From assembly GCA_029448655.1 (NCBI GenBank), contig JACCLO010000012.1, positions 1,364,001 through 1,428,000 of the forward strand: a stretch of 64,000 nucleotides of DNA, in the 5' to 3' direction. Under the pieces are notes generated by a model. It searched no databases. It was given only the letters and a program-made list of their open reading frames with translations, and was not told the DNA's origin. Positions 1-10,926 of this stretch are shown piece after piece. Numbering within the stretch: the first letter of the stretch is position 1; each line of letters opens with the position of its first letter. A program made the position numbers and the translations under genes. This stretch comes from Wolfiporia cocos. Taxonomy: Eukaryota > Basidiomycota > Agaricomycetes > Polyporales > Phaeolaceae.

Positions 1-1
1 A

Positions 2-1319
2 CTTCTATCCGGCATCATCACTCTTGTTCGCTCAATAGAACATGAGACAGACGAGTATGGATATGCGGCCTACAGCTTCTCGATTGTTCCCTATGTGGTC
101 ATGTCTCTTGTGAACATGATCGCAATCGGATATTGTGGGGAGTACCCTTATCTATACATCTTGAATACATCAATTTCACGCGAGGCTATGCGGCGACCGG
201 AAACTATCATTGATGGGACTCTCTGTGGCAACTTCTCTCACGGCTCATCAGACACTACGCCTACCATAGCTGGCGGACTCCACTCAACTAAACCTTACCA
301 GCCCACCCACGAGGCACCGGATACTATGCCTATCATCGCCGTCGAGCCTTGCTCATCCGTACCCGATCAGTCTACCTCTCAGGCACAGGTATCCCACAAT
401 AGTGACGTGGAGTTAGTGCTCTTATTCTCTATCTTAAAGCCTGGGACTGAGTCTCATCCTCTTTAGGTGCCGCATACCCTCCATGTGTCTCACCACTGAA
501 AAACGACTATGTTCTCGCACGAAGCGTATTTGCCAAGCCATTATATCTGAGCTGGCACCGCCAGCTGTCTGGAGGACATACAAACATGGTGACCCTTCCC
601 AGATGAAATCGGCGAAGCTATCCATCATCAGGAACTACAATGGAATCCAGAAGGCCCTTCAAATTGATATTGAAAACTCTATCCAGCACTTCAGACTTTT
701 ATCACCTGATGAAAGCCCCGATGAGAACACTGTAGTTCTCGGAATCGGCGCTCTCGCCAATGATTTGCGCACGTCAAGTGATGTTTCAGACAAGGAAGTC
801 GGAGTCTATAATACTCCAATCTTATTCGGCTACTCAGGATATATATTATGCGCAGTGCCCTACATTTTCATGGGTGTAATGTCAAAGTTCAAGTCCAGAC
901 ACAGCACCATGTCGCAGCGAGGATGGACAATTGCGTGGCTAGTTCTGGGCCAGTTCTACATGCTCGGTTCTATCATATCCATGATTGAATACGGTCTCGG
1001 TAGGTTGACACGCGATCCGGCACAGAACAAGGTCCATCCTGTATCAGATCCTGTACCCGAGCCTCCATCTACATTAGTACCCACACCTGAGCATGACCCC
1101 TCATCCAAATCCATGCCCTTAGCCGCTTCCAAGGATGCTTTGATATCTACTGTCACAGGACGAATCTTAGAGCAGGAGACAAGAGAAACTGATGGAGCTC
1201 GGCAGGAACCCCTCGTAGCCATCATAATTTTCGCAGTACTAGCTTCAGTAGGTGGTTATGTTGTGGTCTCTAAGATGTATATGCACGGCAATTCCGTAGA
1301 GTCTCTACTATGCTTCTGA
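2..1319 (+). CDS. Multi-pass membrane protein, 3' part (5' end outside window)
   Basis: The reading frame is open from base 2 to 466. It then appears to splice, through an acceptor around 474-477, into a frame running to the stop at 1317-1319. Hydrophobic segments are visible early (around SFSIVPYVVMSLVNMIAI), at about 820-890, at 920-1000 and near the C-terminus (1215-1265). Charged and Pro/Ser-rich loops separate them. The early motif of a serine-leucine-proline segment followed by a short Tyr-rich loop and then a Glu-Ala-x-Arg-Arg stretch resembles large families of uncharacterised multi-TM proteins in Agaricomycetes. I know no enzymatic role for these. The gene is convergent with the acyltransferase to its right. 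The exon joins are not proven and the function is unknown. Confidence 0.55.
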
Positions 1320-1507
1320 TTTCGTACTATACGGCAGTCTTATGGTCTGTATGATTTCGCGGAAAATGTTTCTTGTGCGATCGAATCGCCTAAAATTCTA
1401 TTGAATGTTCAAGGTGCCACTGACATAGTCATAATTGTGCCTCGGAAGTTCACAAACATCAAACGGCTATTTAAAGGCATCGGAGATCTACAGAAGAACT
1501 CACTATA

Positions 1508-2799
1508 CTACACACGATGGATCACTTTATGTGCAATTATCGCAATAAGTGAAAGCGAAAAACGCCCTGCATTATTAGCCCCAGCCCTCATAGACCAATT
1601 CACATACCACGGTGCAGAGATACCGAGCCACACCACTAACCAAATGTACCCGACGAATCGTGTCCACGCATTCGAGCTCTTCAAGCCCAATCTGCGCGCA
1701 ATGCCTATGACTGCATCCTCAATCATGATCGCGATAGCCTGCATAAAGTAGAACGGGAACGATGCGCCAAATATTCCCCGGCCGACCATCAGGTCACCGC
1801 CGCAGTGCATCAGACCCGACACGGCGAATGCAACGTAGAGTTGCATATAGGACGACGCCTTCGAGCGTGGCCGCAGGCATAGCAGCTGGCACACGGCCTT
1901 TCCAATGGAGCTTGTGTACTATCAGATGTATTAGCCTCTGATGAACAGTTATAGTCGATCTCAACGTACGCGGCGGAGCATCTGGTGGTACGAGCGTCTG
2001 CGACGCCACACGTCAACGGGCACACCTGTGGCGAGATGTGGCATGACTCACCCCCAGAATCTCCGTACAGTATATGCGTCCGCCCAGCTTCCATATATCG
2101 AGGGCCAGTCCCTGGGCGCGGAGATTTCCGCAGCGACGCACACCGCAGAGAGCAGCGTGTACTGGACAGCGACGATGGCAATCGTGATGCAGCGGTGGAC
2201 GAGGCCCTCTGCAACGAGTGCACGCGTTCCTGCCTCGTGCTGGAAGAGCTGCGGGCAGTATCTCTGTAGCGACTGCGCTATATCGAGCACCAAATACCAC
2301 CGAAACACAGCAAAAAGCTGTTGGCGCACGAACGTCCAGCGTGCTTCGCTCGGGCGATGAGGGACGTTCGAGACCTGCGTGAGCAGCATTGTGAGGTGAG
2401 TTGCATATGGCAGATCACAGCAGTCGTGCCGACCTGGTAGTTCCAACCTACCCCTCGGTTATTGAAGAAGACACACATGCTCCAGTATACGCGGCGCGGG
2501 AACGAGAGCTCAGAAGGCGGGACGAGGTCGCTTTCGTGTCGGAACTGCGCGAGGGGATCAGACAGGCAGAGCAAGTGGAACGTGGTGATGAGCTGCCCCA
2601 TGAGCATGCAGCCGAGGGAATAGTCACGGTGCACGCTGCCCGTGCTGAATGAGCATGCGCGGGAGAGTCCGTAGGCATACCCAACCAAAGCCGCACAGCG
2701 CACTGCATGCGGTAAATTTAGTGCGATAATGCATGCTGGAAGCGTACTCGACAAAAGTTGGAGTGCGAGAGGCAGCGGTGGTCGTCCATCAGCAGACAT
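1508..2799 (-). CDS. Wax-synthase-like membrane-bound O-acyltransferase
   Basis: Four exons give a clean 375-residue model: 2799-2434, 2374-2052, 1997-1970 and 1918-1508. Introns are 59, 54 and 51 bp, all GT-AG, and the total is a multiple of three. The product is a multi-pass ER-type membrane acyltransferase of the wax synthase family, which includes plant wax synthases and fungal terpenoid or trichothecene acetyltransferases. Supporting motifs in order are NNRGVGWNYQV near residue 115, YTVRRFWGRSYHQMLRR across exons 2-3, and SGLMHCGGDLMVG followed by FPFYFMQA in exon 4. The histidine of the SGLMH segment corresponds to the MBOAT-type catalytic His. The conserved RRFWG...HQ motif falls exactly on the splice sites, which supports the model. 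The acyl acceptor is unknown. Such genes often sit in secondary-metabolite clusters, but no terpene or polyketide synthase is seen here. Confidence 0.85.
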
Positions 2800-3954
2800 T
2801 CTGTTTGTTAGTGAGTACTAATTTAATTAGTTCAAGGAAGAGCGGAAAGCGAGGGAGAAGACGAGGCAGGCCTTGAGGCGCCTTTATTGAAGACATGTCT
2901 AGGGCTATATAGACATATGCTAGCTGCCTATTGGAAATGAGATGCGCTTTTGCGCCGCCACCACAATATGGGGTGATCTTGTTCGATGCCACAAGCGACG
3001 CAGTTCTGCCACCATCACCGTCGAACGGGAGTGTGGCACTAATATCAGTCCCAAACATGATGTTCCACTCGCCTTTCTCCTGATTCCCTGATCAGGCTTC
3101 GGACGGCATGCGCTACATTTGGCGGAGGTATAGACGATTATGAATGTATGCCGCTGCGAAACCTTTCTAAACCCTACTCCGCATTATCTGAGTTGAGTCC
3201 TGATTCAGCGTGTCTACAATCGATGGGGTAAAGCCTTCGGACGTCAGGGTGATATGTGATTGGGCTGCTGTAGATGTTAGCTAATATTTGACACGGGAAG
3301 GGAAAGGTTCACGTACGATGTCACGTATACATTGAACCCTTGATCGGCGTTTAAATTTCATGCCAGTGAGACAAACCTGTATCGTCTCACAGCAGGAGAG
3401 TCGCCAAGGGCAGTGAAGGTGACGGCAGAAAGCGACGAGCTCTGAGCGCTGGTAAAGTGAGTGACAGATGGTATGGAAATGTGTCTCGCAATCTTCAAAA
3501 TTAGTGAAGCATGTTGCAAGGTATGGAACAAATCAGATCAGCAGTTGACAAACCCAGATAATTCGAAGGCAAGCTTTCGGTAGCAATCAATGGATGTATA
3601 GCATTGAAGAGAGTCAATCCTGCGGTTGATCCCCAAGGAACCCTCTCCGCATTGTTGATCCCCATCTTCACATATCAGTTACGGCGCGAAAGCCACGCTA
3701 GCACTCAGACGTACCCCACGTATCTGATCCGTGCACGCGAGCCTCCCTGCCCCGCCTTACTAGTGATCCCTCGGCCGACCGCCGCCGCAGTTGCACGCGA
3801 AGTGAAGCCCAATAGCGAGCAGGTCAGTCCCCACAGGCGGCTGTGTGCTGCTCGAAGGTTGATATGATCAGTGTCAGGTCATATTGAATGGTTAAAGTGT
3901 CTGCCACACATCAGCACATCACCTTGCGGGCGCAACTATTGCTTCAAGTAGCAC
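2800..3954. other. Intergenic region, no recognisable gene
   Basis: I see no conserved domain. The longest frame (2789-3058, minus) overlaps the acyltransferase start and has no recognisable motif. The stretch holds the acyltransferase promoter and then AT-richer sequence between the gene and its decayed paralogue. Confidence 0.5.
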
Positions 3955-3959
3955 GGATC

Positions 3960-4330
3960 ACCCCCAAAGTCGCTCCACGGTGTATGCCTCCGCCCAGACG
4001 GCGTAGATTGCCGGCCAGTTCCGCGGCGCGGATCTCCGGCAACTCATGCCACAGCTGCTGCAACCCGATGAGACAGATCGTGATTACGGAGTGCTGTACA
4101 AATCCACCGCGACGAAGGCGTACGTGCTAGTATTGTGACGGGAGACATGAGGGTACCAGATGTGAAGGAGTTGTGCGATGGCGAGCGCTGTATACCCATG
4201 CAACGCGCCAAACCGAGTCCTCAGCGCTCTTCGCTCAGACGCGAGAGAACGTTCGTGACTTGCGGTCGTGAAGAGATCAATATGATGTGAGGCGAGCTTG
4301 AAGCTTAAGTAGCTGCACTTACTCAATAGC
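3960..4330 (-). pseudogene. Decayed wax-synthase-like paralogue fragment
   Basis: On the minus strand, three shifted frames together match exon 2 of the intact acyltransferase at 1508-2799. The clearest match is around 3965-4040, where PRNWPAIYAVWAEAYTVERLWG-like sequence parallels PRDWPSIYGSWADAYTVRRFWG of the intact copy. Further upstream a histidine- and valine-rich stretch parallels the TRALVAEGLV segment, but in another frame. Frameshifts separate the matching blocks, and the exon 1, catalytic-His and C-terminal regions were not found. This is a tandem duplication remnant in the same orientation, about 2 kb upstream of the intact gene. It is almost certainly non-functional. Confidence 0.65.
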
Positions 4331-4816
4331 TTTATCCTATACCGCGGCTGTTGCGAGAGATTCAGATACAGAGGCCCCGAGAGAAGGAGCGCTCAGCGGA
4401 CGAAGTCGTCTTCCAGGCGAAAGGTCTTTCAAATCTCGTAATGGAAACTGAAAGACCACCCTACCCCTAGTATAAGCGCTATGCGTTGACAGACATCCTC
4501 AACTTCATGCGAGAAGGCTACATGCGAAGCGTCGTGCTATGGGATGCTGTGAGCGCAAGCGATGGATGATTGAATCGATGAGGTGAACACCCTGCCGAAA
4601 TAAGGAACATGGCTACAACGCAACACTAGATGCCATGGCTATGCTCGAGCGGATGTAATTATAAGCTTAAGCGCTCTAGCGCACTATTAGGCGCGAGTGA
4701 GTCGTGGAGCACGAACGCGCGAAAGCTGATGAGCGCCTACTCTCAAGCCATTCGCACCTCAGCAAGCCGCACTGTTATAATAGCAACAACTACATTTACC
4801 CGTCCGACTGTCCAGT
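4331..4816. other. Intergenic region between acyltransferase remnant and F-box gene
   Basis: No conserved coding signal. It should contain the promoter of the F-box/RCC1 gene on the plus strand, but I see no convincing TATA element. Confidence 0.4.
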
Positions 4817-6847
4817 ATGCCTCAACTTAGTGACATGCCTGTTGAGCTGCTCCTCCACTCCCTTTTCCCTATCCTTCCCGTTTCTGATATACTCCATCTG
4901 TCAACTTCTAACCGTTTCTTCTATCAATTGACCTCGGATGAGACGTTTTGGTGCGTCAAAACTCGAGAAGACTTTCAGTATAAGCTTTCTCTACCTCTGA
5001 AAAACATGACTTGGAAACACTTCTACAAACGGCTATGGACGCAGAAGGTCTTTGTATGGGGGTATGTGATTCCAGTGTTGGCCATGCTCACGTCTTAGAT
5101 GGCGCGCAGAAACAAACAGAATTTGGGTATTGCAGACGAGGACGAACCCATAGAGCCATCGATGAGAGATGTCCCATTCCCTGTGCCCGTAAAAATACCC
5201 AATGCCAGTATCATTGACTTGACAGCCGGCGAATCGTACGTAGTGCTTCGTCGACATTGTGAAAAAGAAGCTCAGTTTATGTTACACCAGATCATTTCAC
5301 GCGCTTGACTCCGCAGGGAATATACATGTTTGGGGTAGGAAAACCTTGCGATTCCATGATCTCAATCCGTACTAACCGTTCCATAGGGCAGCTGAGTCGT
5401 ACCTCAGCCTTGCATGGATTGGACGACTACGGATTTGAGTCAGCCTTTCGGCGAGCTGATAGGCCGATGCGTCTGAATTTACCCACAGCGTTTTGTAGTC
5501 TGAGGTGAGGAAAACTCGCGTACTGCCTGCCCAAGCACAGCTCTTGAGCAAACCACTGCGTGATGATGTTGCAGTTGCGGATATGCGCATTGTGTCGCAC
5601 TGGATATCTCCTCAACCGTCTGGCTATTTACACAGTGGGGACGGCCCATGAGACTTATCGCACCGGAGCTCAACTGCGCCTCTCCGGACGTTACCCCTGT
5701 GCAAATCGAGAGTGGCTGGACCTTCGCCGCCGTGTTGACCTCATCAGGCGATGTCGTTGTGTATTGGCCGAGCTCTCATTCAATGCGATCAGCAGCAGAA
5801 GTCTCACGGCGGAATAGTCACTCAAAGCGGGGGCCTATCCTACCGACGGAAACGGAACCCAACACGATACCGTGCGAGGTGCTCGATATCAACGCACGTC
5901 CTGTGCGACTTCCTACTCTCCCATGCCGATGTTTGCCTGACTTGGCTGGGACGGGTCTCTCGGAAGAACTGCAGAATGCCCCAACTAAGCTGATCAAGAT
6001 CGCCGGTTTGGACGGTGCGCTCATCGGGCTGACGAACAAGGGACATGTTGTGAGGTATAACGGCCTGATAAGCGAATACACGTACCAGCATGACTACTGG
6101 GAATACGTGAGAACCATTGTGGTATTCTGGTAGCATGTTGCTCATAAGCATGACCCCAGCTGCCACAATTTAGCGACGTGAGGGAGATACGCGACAATTA
6201 CACCTTCAGGACTCTCTGGGCGGAACCTCCAGAAACAGTGCACATCACCAACGTAAGTGTGTTCCTGCACTGCATCCTGGCTCTGCTAGGCGTATACTAT
6301 CCAGATATCCGCGCAAAGACATGCGTTCGCTGCCTGGACTACCTCTGGCCGTTCGATTGTGCTCACCGGCGAAATAGTGGAAGCCACAATGCCCGTGATC
6401 AGGCCTGCGCTCTTGGACCGCGCCGTAACTGACGTTGTCTTCGGCAACGCCCATTACGGCGTGCTTACCGCCACGGGGAAACTGCTCACATGGGGCTCGT
6501 GCTATGACGGAGTGCTCGGTCTTGGAAACCCGATGTGTATACCTGTCGGAAAGCCTGGGGGATATGCTTCAATCGACGAGCGTCTTGATGCCATCCGTCG
6601 AGGCAATGAAGGCACGCCACCAGACGTTATCCGACCCACGGAGGTTATGTTTTATCAAGGAAGGAATGCGAGGGACACGTTCTGCTATGCTGTGGCTGCT
6701 GCGGGGCGGCATATGGCTGCGTTGGTGTCAGACTCAGAGGTGAGGTGCAATTATTCTTCTGCATCGCATCTACAAAGCACATATGAGAACATACTAACAG
6801 AGCTCGCTATCGAAGTCCCCAAAGAAGAACCTCAAGCACTACGGTAA
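4817..6847 (+). CDS. F-box protein with RCC1-type repeats
   Basis: The start ATG at 4817 opens with an F-box (MPQLSDMPVELLLHSLFPIL, then a Leu/Ser/Asn-rich helix and an ETFW motif), which usually binds Skp1 in SCF ubiquitin ligases. It is followed by blades of an RCC1-like beta-propeller: KVFVWG near 5050, GNIHVWGR near 5318, SSGDVVVYW near 5740, NKGHVVRYN near 6035 and ATGKLLTWGSCYDGVLGLG near 6470. The blades fall in different frames, so there are several short introns. The last exon ends in a Lys-Glu-Glu-Pro stretch at 6847. This domain order is known for fungal F-box/RCC1 substrate adaptors such as yeast Saf1. The individual exon limits were not resolved. One early intron would be only about 33 bp if the FVWGY frame is right, so a frameshift there is possible. 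Confidence 0.7.
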
Positions 6848-9570
6848 CGCTTCCCAGCCTCTATCAAGACCGTTCCCTTTTGGTTACAGCTCGTACGACG
6901 GCTAATCGGGCACTGATTACATGTAATAGTATGTTTTAAAAAGTGATTCTTACGAAGCTACATGCATGGGAGGCTACTCTCTGCAGCTGACATGTACGAC
7001 AGCTATTGTAACGGGCTGTAGAAGAAGACGGCAATTTGAGCAGATGGGAGATACCACTTGCTACGTCCGCTTGTTCGTTCATGGGCGGTATGATTACAAA
7101 GTCTACATTGACCAGTTCTATAATGCTGCGAGCTTCGAGGATTTAGTGAACTCGTACGCAATCCTCCAAGGTGCCGTTGTGATGAAGCACCCATTTTCAT
7201 TATCATTGAACAGTGTTCCTATTCATGTATACCATCCAAGTGTGTTTCCCCGGGTGAGATTTGTCCATGTACCCTTCCAGGGTTCGAAGCAATCCCGAGT
7301 TCTGTAGGAGATTCTCTCACAACTTGACAGATCTTGAGGAACAGCAAGGTAAGCTCTCATCAATGTCTTGGTCAACGATTTGTTCTCTATGCATATTCGT
7401 CATGTTATCCCGGCATCCCAATCCATTTTTGAAACCGTCGATTCGACCAGAGAGGCTTGGCAAGAGTTTACGTGCAGGGAAGGCACGATAGACGATATCA
7501 AAGTAGGCGACCATCGACTGATTACAGCCTCGATTATTCACCGATTCTTAAAAAATACATTTGTGTACCGCTGCAGGATTATCTCCCGATTCTCAGTGCA
7601 ATGACTCTCGGGACGTAATCGATGATTGACTCTGACCACCCTTGTATGAACTGGAGCAGAAAATCACCGATGGAACAAGATAAACTGCTGATAAGAGGTC
7701 TGAGCTCTAGGCCAGTTTTGCTACATAATACACCTGTGGTTAGCCTTAATATGGTCGTCGATTATATAGTCTGATTTCGGAAGGCTTTCAACACAATCGC
7801 GGCAGGAGATAAGAGATCGTCATCAAGACATGTATAATGACAATCTGAAATAGCGCCCCTGTGGCGCTAGATGATGGAGGACGATAAGCAGCGTACCCTA
7901 CCTATTGTGTGTAATGTTGCAAGTTGCAAAGTTGATCATGGACGACGAGCTCCCAGACTGTCAGACGCCTTTGACGAGCCGCACGAGGAAGGCGACCTAG
8001 TGATGGCCTATCGACACAAATCTCACGAAGACGTCATCTTATCGGTTTCTCTTTGCACTTGGACCCAGACCCCCCCGAGCACAGGACAATTAGCGATCAC
8101 CTCATTCCAGAAAGGTCAATGGTACGGGCCCTCCAAAGCAGCATACTCATCAGTGCCAATCAACTATGGCCGCATTTTGGTAGAGTACAAGATAACTTGT
8201 AGCATTGTGTAGCATGCACGGTTAAAATACTTTCGGAAACGGGTCGAAGACGATCTTCGCCTTGATGATCCCTAACAATACGAAGATAACGGCTTGCCTC
8301 ACGAACAGGTTCATTGAATGTCCGATTCGTGATTCGTAGTGCGAACTATTACAATAGATATCATCTTGACAAATTGGTCATCTCGACCTATGCTACTGGG
8401 TATACAGTATATCAGAATGCATATGTCACCTGAAAGTTAGCACATCACTTACCGCAATCTTTAGGAAGCGTCTTTTCAATCACAAGACCGATCTCATCTG
8501 GAATGGCTTATGGCATCTCACAGATTGCGCACCAGTAATCGCAGGAACAGTCACATCATGTTCGCATGAGCCCAAAGTAATCTCCATGTGTACGCGCTGG
8601 AATGAGTGAAAGCTGCGGCATCGGGCATCTGTTTACAACAGGACATATACCTCGTATGTGGCTTCATCAACCGAAACGACGTTGTCCGGAAGCTAGTTTA
8701 TCGTTAGTCAATCCCTCTAACGAAGGCCATCCATCGTTCCTGGTTGACGATTTGAAAACCCTGTACTTGAGTGAGACGATGTATCAATCGTCATTGGATT
8801 GAGCACATCCTTCTTCCACCTTTACTTAACATTTAGCAGAGAATGCGGTTAAATAAGATAGCAGTTAGCAGTGGCAATTAATTACCTGTTGCTGATCTAG
8901 AATGAAGCTGGATATGGCAATGTCAAGGATGTTATGTTTAAAAGTGATATTGGTTATGTACTTACTGGATCCTTTCGGCGCCGTTAAAAAAAACACCGAG
9001 ACAACGCCACTGGCAATTCAGGAGGAGGTATCCCCATGTCAATCTTTGTCTACAGGAAGACGGCCGGCTGGCCTTGGAGTCTGGTCGACCGTCAACGTTT
9101 TGTGCGCGAATAGTCTTGTCGATTTATTTCCACCAGAGTCAGCTTCTGAAGAGCCGCCCTTCTTACGCCCTCATAGTGCTGCGGCAGGCCTGAAAACTAG
9201 CGTCCTGCTCTATATGACAAGTCCAGCATGCACGATTGCTTCGAGCTTGCGCCGCTGCCAAGTTCAGCAGCCTGCAAAAGAAGAATCTGCCAGGTCTTAC
9301 AAAGTCTGAGTTTTGCAATATGCGTACAGGTAGACCATCCATTGTGCGTGGTATTAGGTGATGTGCCGATATTTTGAGCAATGAGTGAGGTGAAACCCAC
9401 CTGAGTACTACAAAATGCCTGTAATGATGCTTTCTCAGAATCGAGTTTCCACGTTCAAGTCCTGAAGGCTGCCTTTGGGAGAGACCAATCGCATCGAGAT
9501 ACCCGTATAGCACACTCCGTGCGTTCATCAACCATAGCATGGAATCTCTTCGCCCCGTACGTGTGCCCAG
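6848..9570. other. Gene-poor intergenic stretch
   Basis: About 2.7 kb of AT-rich sequence with scattered short frames (for example 6966-7307, 7871-8212, 8902-9309) and no recognisable domain, codon bias or splice-supported model. I see nothing I can name. It may hold degenerate transposon or gene remnants. Confidence 0.45.
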
Positions 9571-9614
9571 TTGAACTATTAAGCATAGCAATTCATTGAT
9601 GTAGTTGCACAAAT

Positions 9615-9785
9615 TATATACCACATACCTTCCCCGCGAGCATGTCTGCAACCGCCCACAAGGCCCAGTATGTGTACATACCGACGCTCCATATGAGATC
9701 TGAGCCGTAAATTATCCCAAATAACTTGGCAAAGCGCGAACGTGAGGAATAGCGGACGGCAGGACAACACTCCCTTAATCACTCA
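9615..9785 (-). other. Short hydrophobic coding-like fragment
   Basis: A minus-strand frame reads through a hydrophobic, Trp/Tyr-rich stretch (SDLIWSVGMYTYWALWAVADML) and stops near 9615. It looks like one transmembrane exon of a multi-pass protein. It lies just downstream of the NFKBIL1-like gene on the same strand. No partner exons were found, so it may be a remnant. Confidence 0.25.
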
Positions 9786-9800
9786 CCTTGACAGCTGCGA

Positions 9801-10926
9801 TCATTTCACATTTCCCATCAACTCTGTCACCGCTCTCACGACAATCCCAACCCCTTCCTTGACCATCTCTCTATCACACTCCCTCACACGCTTCATAACC
9901 CTACCCTCGAACTTGTCCGGGTGGAATCGCAACATTGTCTCACGCAGTTTGTCTTTCCGCTCCTTCTTCATCTCCTCCCCGTTCTCCGTATCCCCATCCC
10001 CATGCAATACAAGGAAGGTGGTGATTGCTTCCATTGTGAGGTCTTCTAGCGCCAGCTTCCCCGAGTTCCTCGGCATGACCGGCCATGGAATGTCCGAGAA
10101 TCGCAGCAAGTCCCCCTCGCCACCGCGATCTGCGGCCAGCAATTCGCCCCATCGAGCGTCATAGAGTCTGTGCGTATCCGCAGCCCGTCTGCGTTCCCCG
10201 CTTCGTCTCCGCCGTGCGCGCTCGGCCTCAGCCTTGTGCTCCAGCCGTGCGGTCTCCTCACGCACCGCCTTCTCGCGAGCCTTGCGCGCAGCGCGCTCGG
10301 CCTTCTTGCGTTCCTGCTCGGCATGCTCCGCCGCATGCTTTCTCCTGCACCCTGCGTCAGGCGAGGTATCACGGAGAAAGCGACGGAACAGAGACGCACC
10401 TCCACATGCCCGCGCGTACCCACTCCGCGTAGTCCTCCTCCTCCATCATGTGCGGGTCTATGCTGGCATCGTCGTCCACCCTGTCCATCCCCCCGCCCCG
10501 CCACCTCCGCGGGATGTGTGCATAGTCATTCATGCGCGCCTCGAGTGCGTCGAGCCGCTCGTCCGCCTCCATCGCGTCGAACATCTTCTCACGGAAGCGG
10601 GCCTCCTCCGCCGCCCGGAATGCGCGCTCGTAGTCGCCGTCGTCGGTGTAGTCGTGTTTGTGTGCATGCGAGGAAGGTGGCGGCGGAGGGCCACACTCGC
10701 CCTCGCCCTCACCGAATACATACGGGTACGCGCCGGGGTCCGTGGCGGCGGCTCGGGGTCGCTTGCTGCTGGGGCCCGCGTGTGTTGTGTAGGGGTCGTC
10801 GCTCGATTCGTCATTTGCGCGTTGCCGTTTCTTGGCCGCTCTGCGGGCGGCCTTCCGGGCTTTGCGCAACTCGCGCTCTGCCTGCTCCGCGGGTGTCTCC
10901 TTTAGGTGTAAATTCCCTGAGGGCAT
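9801..10926 (-). CDS. NFKBIL1-like protein (fungal), intact copy
   Basis: Two exons, 10926-10400 and 10344-9801, with a 55-bp GT-AG intron give 356 residues in one frame. The N-terminus is basic and Ala/Arg/Lys-rich (about residues 10-40). It is followed by an acidic region and a stretch ending in the EEEDYAEWVRAGMWR motif at the splice site. Exon 2 is a long Glu/Arg-rich predicted helix or coiled coil, then LRFSDIPWPVM and a C-terminal segment with RFHPDKF, the DnaJ-like signature shared with NFKBIL1-family proteins. Animal NFKBIL1 is nuclear and linked to NF-kB and splicing. Fungal homologues are uncharacterised, so the role is inferred only by family. This is the only complete copy in the window; its 5' half recurs truncated at 25386-25752 and 41131-41497. 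Confidence 0.82.

Noticed and set aside
8902..9309. 135-codon plus-strand frame
   Set aside because: No motif, no plausible partner exons, and overlapping frames on the other strand.
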